In this document: positions 6,502 to 12,723 of the stretch, piece after piece | Position numbering within the stretch: the stretch's first letter is position 1 | Layout: every line of letters starts with the position of its first letter | Origin: CAG-390 sp045544735 | Lineage (GTDB): Bacteria; Bacillota; Clostridia; Oscillospirales; CAG-272 | Assembly: GCA_045544735.1 (NCBI GenBank) | Contig: JAZPZM010000030.1 | Span: forward strand, 1-16,923 | DNA: 16,923 nt | Reading direction: 5' to 3' | Made by a program: the position numbers and the translations under genes | Notes under the pieces: model-generated | Told to the model about the DNA's origin: nothing | The model's database searches: none | What the model saw: only the letters and a program-made list of their open reading frames with translations

Positions 6502-6860
6502 CCTATCAGTCTTAGCAAGCACTGCTTTTGGACGTCCAAAAGCCATTCTTGCTAAATAATTGTCCGTTGGTCTTAGCAAGCATCGCGTTTGTCATGACAA
6601 ACGGTCCATCGGTCTCAGCAAGCATCGCCGTTGTGTCCCAAATCCCAACGGAAACAAAAATACATTCAATGTGTCTGCTTGTCTTAGCAAGCATCGCGGT
6701 TGTACGCCCAAAGCCAACCGAAAGAAAATACATCAGTCGTAGCAAGCACTGCCTTTGTGTACCAAAGCTGTCTGTCAGTCTTAGCAAGCACTGGATTTGG
6801 GCACCCAAATCCGTCTATCAGTCGCAGCAAGCACTGCCTTTGTCATGGCAGACAATGCCT
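6502..6860. repeat. Array of seven box-plus-palindrome units (non-coding)
   Basis: A conserved 15-nt box, CTTAGCAAGCAYYGC, starts at 6511, 6572, 6614, 6683, 6738, 6780 and 6823; AGCAAGCA is invariant in all seven. Each box runs into a different inverted repeat: 6524-6543 (20-bp perfect palindrome), 6586-6603 (18-bp perfect), 6628-6651 and 6697-6720 (6-bp stems around 12 nt), 6753-6767, 6793-6812 (9-bp stem, 2-nt loop) and a decayed one at 6835-6855. Most boxes are preceded by CAGT or CGGT/TTGGT. Unit length is 42-69 bp. No T-runs follow, so these are not terminators. The array fills the whole gap between lexA and the next gene and would form the leader of the downstream genes if lexA transcription reads through. 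No promoter is obvious inside it. I do not recognise this repeat family. Confidence 0.85.
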
Positions 6861-6877
6861 TAGGAGGTAAATGTATC

Positions 6878-7195
6878 TTGAACATCAAAGAAATATTAAA
6901 TAGAATGATCAATATTCTCAAAGATAAGCATACCACGTGGGTTTACATGGAACTTCCACAAATTAACGTTGACGCGCTGCGCAAAAGGATCATTGCGATT
7001 CTAAAGGACAAGCACGGCGGCGCGAATATGGGATTGGATATCCCCGATGATGAAATCGAAGCGCTTGCCGATGTTCTCCTTCCCGGTGTTATAAAATTCT
7101 TCTCCTCGGACGAATGGCGCGCCGAGCTTGAAGCGTGGAAGAAGGAGCAAGAAGTATTAGCGAAAAAGAAGGAGGACGAAAATGGGGTTGCTTGA
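6878..7195 (+). CDS. Hypothetical protein with a tandem internal repeat, 105 residues
   Basis: The best start is TTG 6878, 10 bases after AGGAGG (6862-6867). An ATG at 6871 lies in another frame, only 3 bases from the AGGAGG, and would encode a decapeptide ending at 6903; an in-frame ATG at 6905 is the alternative start. Residues 9-34 and 37-63 are two copies of one module, R-x-I-x-ILKDKH followed by (L/I)-P and an x-I-x-AL helix, so the protein is a tandem duplicate of about 28 residues plus a Lys/Glu-rich C-terminal helix (75-105). No catalytic motif, no membrane segment. Its last 14 bases overlap the SWIM gene, implying coupled translation. Function unknown. Confidence 0.7.
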   Translation: MNIKEILNRMINILKDKHTTWVYMELPQINVDALRKRIIAILKDKHGGANMGLDIPDDEIEALADVLLPGVIKFFSSDEWRAELEAWKKEQEVLAKKKEDENGVA

Positions 7196-7643
7196 ATGTG
7201 CAAGCGGCGCATCTGTTTGGCGCGGCTATGATTATTACAATCAGAAAAAAGTTAAGAACCTAACTGAGACCGCTTCGGGTGTGTTCACTGCTGACGTCAT
7301 CGGAACGGCAAGCGAGCCCTACGTTGTTGAGATTGACGTTGCGCATCCGAGAAAATCAACTTGCAACTGTCCGCACGCTGACGGCAAGCGCATTGTCTGC
7401 AAGCATATGGTGGCAACTTATTTTACCGCATATCCCGAAGAGGCAGTTAGATTTTACCGAGAGTATTTGAAAGCGCAAGAGGAAGCCGAGCAATACGAGG
7501 AAGAACTCTATGACAGAGTGCAGGAATACGTGGGACATATGAAAAAGGGCGAGCTTCAGCAAGCCTTGCTTGAGTTGCTCTTTGACGGACCCGAGTGGCA
7601 GTTTGAAAGATTTGTAAGAGACCACGATTTAGATGAGTATTGA
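7182..7643 (+). CDS. SWIM zinc-finger protein
   Basis: 153 residues from ATG 7182, with AAGGAGG about 6 bases upstream and a 14-base overlap with the preceding gene. The zinc motif is C61-x-C63-x9-C73-x-H75 (CNCPHADGKRIVCKH), the exact SWIM signature, preceded by a typical strand-rich region with the VWRGYDYYNQKKV start seen in these proteins. A Glu-rich helix (about 92-130) follows, and an acidic C-terminus. SWIM domains bind DNA or mediate protein contacts, in bacteria often alongside SNF2-type ATPases, though none is encoded here. A nucleic-acid-binding accessory of the element is likely; the exact partner is unknown. Confidence 0.85.
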   Translation: MGLLECASGASVWRGYDYYNQKKVKNLTETASGVFTADVIGTASEPYVVEIDVAHPRKSTCNCPHADGKRIVCKHMVATYFTAYPEEAVRFYREYLKAQEEAEQYEEELYDRVQEYVGHMKKGELQQALLELLFDGPEWQFERFVRDHDLDEY

Positions 7644-7657
7644 CGGAGGTGCAGAGA

Positions 7658-8113
7658 GTGGATATATTACTAACAGCATTCAAAGGCGAACACAATTCCT
7701 CCTATCAACTTATAAAGGATGTTGAGTGTGATAAATTGTTTTTAACCAATTCATTTGAAGGATTGGAAGAGGATATCGAAGAGTGTGATTGTGAACAATA
7801 TTCTGCCGTTATAATGTTTGGACTGGATACTAAGCTGAAAGATAGAATCAGAATTGATGTTCGCGCCCAAACTGAATTTGGAACAAAGGACACAGTTTGG
7901 GATGTATCGGCAATATCTGAAATGTTTGATATATGTGGCGTCCCAAATTATATTTCAAAACGTCCAACAAAGTATTTATGCAATTACGCATATTACTTAA
8001 TGCTTAAAAAAATGTGCGGACGGGCAGTTTTTATACACATTCCGCCGGAAAGATATATTACTGATGAAATCAGACAAAATATTGTGTCTGTAGTACAAAA
8101 ATTAAGCCGTTAA
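7658..8113 (+). CDS. Pyroglutamyl-peptidase I-like (C15 family) protein, short
   Basis: 151 residues from GTG 7658, 7 bases after GGAGGT (7645-7650); a TTG at 7640 and a GTG at 7649 are in frame but precede or overlap the ribosome binding site. The start DILLTAFKGEHNSSYQLI and the segment YSAVIMFGLD resemble the C15 fold. YLCNYAYY (Cys108) and VFIHIPPE (His127) match the Cys and His of the catalytic triad. The catalytic Glu, normally in an ER-x-A-x-N motif, is replaced: the site reads IDVRAQT. The protein is also about 60 residues shorter than classic Pcp (around 215). It may therefore be inactive or use another substrate. It lies between the SWIM and recombinase genes, an odd setting for an aminopeptidase of general metabolism. 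Confidence 0.6.
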   Translation: MDILLTAFKGEHNSSYQLIKDVECDKLFLTNSFEGLEEDIEECDCEQYSAVIMFGLDTKLKDRIRIDVRAQTEFGTKDTVWDVSAISEMFDICGVPNYISKRPTKYLCNYAYYLMLKKMCGRAVFIHIPPERYITDEIRQNIVSVVQKLSR

Positions 8114-8130
8114 AAAGAAGGTGGTGAATT

Positions 8131-9630
8131 ATGACAGGAGTAATATATGCTCGCTATTCCTCGGACAATCAGCGAGAGGAATCGATTGAAGGTCAGCTTC
8201 GTGAATGTCAAGCCTTTGCAAAGAAGAATGACATCACCTTGCTTGAGCCGTATATAGACCGCGCTTTGTCGGCAAAGACAGACCACCGCCCGAATTTCTT
8301 GAAAATGATCAAGGATAGTGCGGCTAAAAAGTTCGACGTTGTTATCGTGTGGAAACTCGACAGATTTTCTCGTAACCGTGTCGACTCGGCACACTACAAA
8401 TATGTTCTTCGCAAAAACGGAGTGAAGGTCATATCGGCAACCGAATCCATCTCCGAAGGTTCTGAGGGCATTCTGCTTGAATCCGTGCTTGAAGGCATAG
8501 CGGAATACTACTCGGCGGAGCTCTCCGAGAAAGTGGTACGAGGTCTGACCGAGAACGCGCTCAAGTGCAAATACAACGGCGGTACACTTCCTATCGGATA
8601 CACCGTTGACGAAAATCAGTTATTCCAAATTGATCCCGTTGCTGCGCCTGCCGTTCTTGATGCATTCAAAAAATATGCCAAAGGAGCAACGATGCAAGAG
8701 ATCACCGACGAACTCAACATCAAAGGTATTCGCACCGTCAGAGGAACAAAGATCAGTCTCAACACCGTGACACGAATGCTACACAACCGCCGATACATAG
8801 GAGAGTATCAATATCGCGACGTGGTTGTTCCCAACGGAATCCCCGCTATCGTTCCTGCCAAGTTATTTGAGCAAGTACAAGCGCGAGCTGCAGCAAACAA
8901 GAAAGCTCCTGCAAAGCACAAAGCCGAGGACGAGTACCTGTTGACAACAAAGTTGTTCTGCGGCTATTGCAAATGTCTGATCACGGGCGAAAGCGGAACG
9001 AGTCATACGATGGAAGTCCACCGCTATTACAAGTGCCGAGGCACACGCAAGCGCGGAACGTGCAAGAAGAAAACCATCAAAAAGAAATGGATTGAAGAAG
9101 TAGTGATTCTGCTCATTCAGAAGTTCATCTTTGACGATGAATTGCTCGACAGACTTGCAGATATGCTGATCGCCAAGCTCAATGCCGAGAGCAGCACGCT
9201 CCCGATTCTTCGCAAGCAGCTTGATGAAATAGAAAAAGGCATTGACAATCTCGTCAACGCCATTCAAGCGGGAATTTTGACCGCATCTACCAAGCAACGT
9301 CTTGAGCAGCTCGAAGCCGAAAAGAGCGAGATCTCGGTGCAAATTCTCAAAGAAGAAATTGCTAAACCAACGGTTACAAAAGAAGATATTCTCGCGTATC
9401 TTATCAAGTACCGCAAGCTTAATATGAAACAGCTTGACCACCGCCGCCGTCTGATTGATAGCTTTGTCAATGCAATATATCTGTTTGACGATTACTTGGT
9501 TATTACATTCAACTATAAGGAAGGCACAAAAACAATCACCTTTGCCGAAATTGAGGAGGCATTTGGTTCGGATTTATCATCACTCACTGCACCAGAAAAA
9601 AGCACGCGTAAGCGTGCTTTTTTCAACTAA
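8131..9630 (+). CDS. Large serine recombinase (site-specific integrase)
   Basis: 499 residues, ATG 8131 with AAGGTGGTG upstream, 17 bases after the previous stop. Residues 1-145 are the resolvase catalytic domain: YARYSSDNQ carries the nucleophile Ser10 with Arg8, and KLDRFSRN the conserved Arg pair. Residues about 155-255 are the Recombinase DNA-binding domain. A zinc ribbon follows with C277-x2-C280 and C302-x8-C311, then a coiled coil (about 360-410) that controls synapsis. These enzymes catalyse unidirectional attP x attB integration and, with a directionality factor, excision. No directionality factor is identified; the small genes upstream are candidates. The last residues (STRKRAFFN) are encoded by a terminator hairpin. 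Intact length supports activity. Confidence 0.95.
   Translation: MTGVIYARYSSDNQREESIEGQLRECQAFAKKNDITLLEPYIDRALSAKTDHRPNFLKMIKDSAAKKFDVVIVWKLDRFSRNRVDSAHYKYVLRKNGVKVISATESISEGSEGILLESVLEGIAEYYSAELSEKVVRGLTENALKCKYNGGTLPIGYTVDENQLFQIDPVAAPAVLDAFKKYAKGATMQEITDELNIKGIRTVRGTKISLNTVTRMLHNRRYIGEYQYRDVVVPNGIPAIVPAKLFEQVQARAAANKKAPAKHKAEDEYLLTTKLFCGYCKCLITGESGTSHTMEVHRYYKCRGTRKRGTCKKKTIKKKWIEEVVILLIQKFIFDDELLDRLADMLIAKLNAESSTLPILRKQLDEIEKGIDNLVNAIQAGILTASTKQRLEQLEAEKSEISVQILKEEIAKPTVTKEDILAYLIKYRKLNMKQLDHRRRLIDSFVNAIYLFDDYLVITFNYKEGTKTITFAEIEEAFGSDLSSLTAPEKSTRKRAFFN
9596..9623 (+). terminator. Terminator embedded in the recombinase 3' coding end
   Basis: A-run (9596-9601), stem GCACGC (9602-9607), loop GTAA, stem GCGTGC (9612-9617), T-run of six (9618-9623). 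The stop codon TAA follows at 9628-9630, so the hairpin is translated as well as acting on transcription. The A-run makes it usable from both strands. Confidence 0.85.
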
Positions 9631-9815
9631 ATCCGCCGTTGGCGGAATAAATCCACTTGCGGTGGATGAAATCACTTCGTGATGAAATCCCGCTTCGCAG
9701 GGATAGGAGAGGCGGATTTAATTTCATCTGAAGCCGTAGGCTGAAGATTTCATCCGAGCTTGCTCGGATTTCATCGCGCTTGCGCGATTTCATTAAACAA
9801 CAAGGCTTTGCCTTG
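9628..9815. repeat. Cluster of eight short hairpins with alternating linkers
   Basis: Stem-loops at 9632-9646, 9651-9667, 9671-9683, 9687-9704 (A bulge), 9726-9748 (tandem GA/GA internal loop), 9752-9769, 9773-9788 and 9801-9815, with loops of 2-5 nt, several TT, TTC or GTA. In the left half the linkers read ATGAAATC; in the right half they read GATTTCATC, its reverse complement. TAAATCCGCC (9628-9637) also pairs perfectly with GGCGGATTTA (9711-9720), enclosing the first half in a cloverleaf-like fold. It starts at the recombinase stop. Possible attachment-site region, mobile-repeat remnant or RNA decay barrier; none proven. Confidence 0.8.
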
Positions 9816-9832
9816 ATGAAAGAAAAGCAACA

Positions 9833-9861
9833 TTGAAATTTATGTGATTTTATGTTATAAT
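9833..9861 (+). promoter_or_regulatory. Promoter of the 9920 gene
   Basis: TTGAAA (9833-9838), 17-bp spacer, TATAAT (9856-9861), followed by about 58 bases of leader. It begins just after the hairpin cluster, so the 9920 gene is transcribed independently of the recombinase. Confidence 0.75.
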
Positions 9862-9919
9862 CAATGCAATAAATAAGAAATTCCGGTTAACTGAAGCTTT
9901 TGATTTGAGGGTTTAAACG

Positions 9920-10495
9920 ATGGCAAAGAGAAAATACGCTACTCCCATAATTATGGTAATAATAATGATTATGAGTATAATCGGAACAATTTTAAGTGCA
10001 TATATGTATATACAAAAACATATGCAGTTTGCACTATATATAAGTATTGTATTGGGAACGATAGCGCTTCATTTTTTAATAATGTATATTTCTGCGCCTT
10101 TGGTTTTTTTGATATTCAGAAAAAAATTCAACTATAATTCGTTTTGGTTTATTCCAAAAAAGTTTGAAAATAATTTATATAAAATAATTAAAGTGCAAAA
10201 GTGGAAAACAAAGGTGTCTACCTATGACAGTAATGAATATTCATTGAAAACTCACTCTGAAGAAGAAATTATAATGAATATGTGCCATGCAGAAATAGTT
10301 CACGAGGTTATTTTTGTTGCAAGTTATTTGCCAATAATTGGTGGAATATTCATTTCGCATTGGACTATTCTTGTATTAACATCATTTGTTTTCAGTTGTT
10401 GCCATTTAATATTTGTAGCAATTCAAAGATATAATCGCCCCAAAATTATACGATTATATGAGAGGAAAAAATTGAGACAAATGCGTGGCACATAA
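9920..10495 (+). CDS. Membrane protein resembling the CrtO-type (glycosyl-diaponeurosporenoate acyltransferase) family
   Basis: 191 residues, AT-rich, ATG 9920 behind a modest GAGGG. Four hydrophobic segments are visible, at about 9-31, 38-65, 127-149 and 153-168. Between them LYKIIKVQKWKTKV matches the L-Y-K-x-x-x-V-x-KWK motif of this family, with Glu125 and His129 in HAEIVHE and the C-terminal IQRYNRPKI, also typical. In Staphylococcus aureus, CrtO acylates the sugar of staphyloxanthin; no carotenoid genes are near here, so the substrate is probably different (a glycolipid is plausible). Its composition fits the accessory region more than the GC-rich genes after it. Family call is moderate, function open. 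Confidence 0.6.
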   Translation: MAKRKYATPIIMVIIMIMSIIGTILSAYMYIQKHMQFALYISIVLGTIALHFLIMYISAPLVFLIFRKKFNYNSFWFIPKKFENNLYKIIKVQKWKTKVSTYDSNEYSLKTHSEEEIIMNMCHAEIVHEVIFVASYLPIIGGIFISHWTILVLTSFVFSCCHLIFVAIQRYNRPKIIRLYERKKLRQMRGT

Positions 10496-10562
10496 ATCCG
10501 TTTTTGCGGCTCGCTTTTTTATGCGTTTTTATGCGAAAAGCCCGACGTTTTGACCAAAATCA

Positions 10563-10591
10563 TTGAAAACCGTCGCTCGTTGTGCTATAAT
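10563..10591 (+). promoter_or_regulatory. Promoter of the MFS transporter gene
   Basis: TTGAAA (10563-10568), 17-bp spacer, TATAAT (10586-10591). The leader contains GCAAGC (10596-10601) / GCTTGC (10611-10616), a small hairpin, and a duplicated AAATACAAT just before and at the ribosome binding site. Confidence 0.75.
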
Positions 10592-10641
10592 TCAGGCAAG
10601 CGCTTGTTTAGCTTGCTTTGAAATACAATCGAGGAAATACA

Positions 10642-11814
10642 ATGGATAAAAAATACGGAAGGACCGTTACGGCGTGCTTTGTGGCGTACGTCGTGCAGGC
10701 TATCATAAATAATTTCGCGCCGCTTTTGTTTTTGACGTTCCACTCGTCCTACGGCATACCGCTTTCGCAGATAACGCTGCTCGTCACCTTTAACTTCGCC
10801 ATTCAGCTTGCGGTCGATCTTCTGTCGGTCGGCTTTATCGACCGCATCGGATACCGCGCCGCTATGGTGCTGGCGCACGCGCTTGCCGCACTCGGACTCG
10901 TCGCGCTCTCCGTCTTGCCCGAACTTTTACCGTCCGCCTTCGCGGGAATATTTATTTCCGTCGTTATCTACGCTGTCGGCGGCGGACTTCTTGAGGTGCT
11001 TGTAAGCCCCGTGGTCGAGGCTTGCCCCACCGAAAACAAGGAAAAAACTATGAGTCTGCTACACTCCTTTTACTGCTGGGGCTGTGTCGGCGTGGTGCTT
11101 TTGTCAACGCTCTTTTTCCATATTTTCGGTATTGAAAATTGGCGCGTGATGGCACTATTGTGGGCTGTTGTGCCGTTTCTGAATGCTCTCGTTTTCCTGC
11201 GCGTGCCGTTTGCGGCGCTTATCGAGGACGGCGAGGTCGGAATGCGCGTGGGCGAGCTTTTGAAAAACAAGACCTTTTGGCTGCTTTTCGTTATGATGGT
11301 CTGCGCGGGCGCAAGCGAGCAGGCGGTCAGCCAATGGTCATCCGCGCTTATGGAAAAGAGCCTCGGCATCGCAAAAACGTTCGGCGACCTTGCGGGCCCT
11401 ATGGCGTTTGCTGTTCTCATGGGCGTGTCGAGGGTGTTTTACAGTAAATTCGGTGACAAAATAAAGCTTGAGCGCTTTATGATGCTCAGCTGTGCGCTCG
11501 CCGTCGGCGCGTATCTCGGCATCGGGCTTTTCGCCCTGCCCGCGCTCAGCGTGATATCGTGTGCGCTGTGCGGCCTTGCCGTGGGCATTATGTGGCCGGG
11601 CACGTTCAGCAAGGCGGCGGGCGTTATGCGGCGCGGCGGCACGGCTATGTTTGCGCTCCTTGCGCTCGGCGGCGACCTCGGATGCTCGCTTGGTCCTACC
11701 GCCGTCGGCTTTGTGTCGGGTGCGCTTAACGACGAGCTTCGCCTCGGAATTCTCGCCGCGGTGGCATTTCCGACGGTTCTTCTCGTCTGCGTTTGGCGCA
11801 GCAGACGCATTTGA
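10642..11814 (+). CDS. Major facilitator superfamily transporter
   Basis: 390 residues, the typical MFS length, with about 12 hydrophobic segments across the chain. Start ATG 10642 follows GAGGA by 6 bases; the in-frame TTG at 10618 lies too close to the promoter's transcription start to be preferred. The loop between segments 2 and 3 has DRIGYR, the variant of the MFS signature G-x-x-x-D-R-x-G-R. A charged central loop around 190-205 (EDGEVGMRVGELLKNK) separates the two six-helix halves. The substrate cannot be read from sequence; the layout is similar to sugar or drug MFS permeases. GC-rich third positions group it with mscS, cinA and pfkA as part of the core chromosome. Confidence 0.85.
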   Translation: MDKKYGRTVTACFVAYVVQAIINNFAPLLFLTFHSSYGIPLSQITLLVTFNFAIQLAVDLLSVGFIDRIGYRAAMVLAHALAALGLVALSVLPELLPSAFAGIFISVVIYAVGGGLLEVLVSPVVEACPTENKEKTMSLLHSFYCWGCVGVVLLSTLFFHIFGIENWRVMALLWAVVPFLNALVFLRVPFAALIEDGEVGMRVGELLKNKTFWLLFVMMVCAGASEQAVSQWSSALMEKSLGIAKTFGDLAGPMAFAVLMGVSRVFYSKFGDKIKLERFMMLSCALAVGAYLGIGLFALPALSVISCALCGLAVGIMWPGTFSKAAGVMRRGGTAMFALLALGGDLGCSLGPTAVGFVSGALNDELRLGILAAVAFPTVLLVCVWRSRRI

Positions 11815-11846
11815 TTTTGTTAATAATATTTTTAAATGTTTCGGCA

Positions 11847-11875
11847 TTTACTTTTAACAATTATAGTGATATAAT
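11847..11875 (+). promoter_or_regulatory. Likely promoter of mscS-cinA
   Basis: TTTACT (11847-11852), 17-bp spacer, TATAAT (11870-11875), 36 bases before the mscS ATG. The -10 is perfect, the -35 matches four of six. Confidence 0.55.
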
Positions 11876-11910
11876 TATTATTTGAAATAATATAGAAAGA
11901 GGTATTAAAA

Positions 11911-12723
11911 ATGCAAACTTTTCTTACTTGGCTCGTTGGCGTGGCACAGTCCGTCGGACTTAAGCTCCTCGGCGCAATACTTACGCTCGTCATCGGCTCT
12001 TACGTCATCAAGCTCATCGTCAGATTCTTCCCCGACGGCAAGAAATACGATCACGTGGACCCCACCGTGCGCAGCTTTATGCGCTCCTTTATGCGCATCG
12101 GTCTGTGGGTGATACTCGGCGTGTGCGTAATAGCCATTCTCGGCGTTCCCATGGCGAGCGTCGTGGCTGCCGTTGCTTCCTGCGGTGTTGCTATCGGTCT
12201 TGCTATGCAGGGCTCGCTTTCAAACTTCGCGGGCGGTATTATGCTTTTGATCTTCCGTCCGTTCAAGGTCGGTGATTACATAGAGGCTAACGGCCACGGC
12301 GGCACGGTTGAGGAGCTTGGTATATTCTACACCGTGCTTTGCACGGCTGATAACAAGGTGGTCACCATTCCCAACGGTGCGATGATGAACAACCCCGTCG
12401 TCAACTTTTCCGAAAAGGACAACCGCCGCGTGGATATGGCGTTTGAGATATCCTACGATGCGGATGCCGACGCCGCGTGCGAGCTGGCGAAAAACATCGC
12501 ATCCGCGCACGAGCTCGTTCTCAAGGACAAGGACGTATTCGCAAAGGTCACGCTCCTCGGCGCGTCCTCCGTTACCGTAACGGTGCGCGTTTGGGTGAAT
12601 TCGGGTGACTATTGGACGGTAAATCACGACCTCATCCGCCAGATACGCAAGGCTTACGTCGAGGCGGGAATCGAGATACCCTACAATCAGCTTGACGTTC
12701 ACATCAAGAGCGGGGACAAATGA
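11911..12723 (+). CDS. mscS: Small-conductance mechanosensitive channel, MscS family
   Basis: 270 residues (E. coli MscS is 286), ATG 11911 with AGAGGT upstream. Three hydrophobic segments (about 8-37, 59-81, 84-118). The pore helix is recognisable: VAAVASCGVAIGLAMQGSLSNFAGG, with the Gly/Ala packing pattern, followed by the conserved FRPFKVGDYIE of the beta domain and VTIPNGAMMNNPVVNFS, the family signature. The C-terminal domain ends around the conserved IPYNQLDVHIK. It opens under membrane tension to release solutes on hypo-osmotic shock. The stop overlaps the cinA start as ATGA, so both are made from one message, an arrangement without an obvious functional link. Confidence 0.95.
   Translation: MQTFLTWLVGVAQSVGLKLLGAILTLVIGSYVIKLIVRFFPDGKKYDHVDPTVRSFMRSFMRIGLWVILGVCVIAILGVPMASVVAAVASCGVAIGLAMQGSLSNFAGGIMLLIFRPFKVGDYIEANGHGGTVEELGIFYTVLCTADNKVVTIPNGAMMNNPVVNFSEKDNRRVDMAFEISYDADADAACELAKNIASAHELVLKDKDVFAKVTLLGASSVTVTVRVWVNSGDYWTVNHDLIRQIRKAYVEAGIEIPYNQLDVHIKSGDK

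Noticed and set aside
6502..6860. CRISPR array
   Set aside because: The conserved part is only about 15 nt, unit spacing is irregular (42-69), the variable parts are palindromes and no cas gene is present.
6502..6860. Type III toxin-antitoxin RNA repeats
   Set aside because: Units differ strongly in sequence and no ToxN-like endoribonuclease follows; the next gene has no such features.
6502..6860. Integron attC array
   Set aside because: No cassette genes, no tyrosine integron integrase and no GTTRRRY/RYYYAAC ends.
6528..6863. 111-residue plus-strand frame (and a minus-strand frame) across the repeat array
   Set aside because: Repeated peptides such as VLASIA simply reflect the conserved box; unit lengths of 42, 43, 55 and 61 do not keep a frame and there is no ribosome binding site.
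10496..10560. Terminator after the 9920 gene
   Set aside because: There are T-runs and a repeated TTTTTATGCG, but only 3-bp stems can be drawn, so it is not supported.
11338..11847. 169-residue minus-strand frame opposite the MFS gene
   Set aside because: Low-complexity Ala/Arg/Lys-rich shadow of GC-rich codons without a ribosome binding site.
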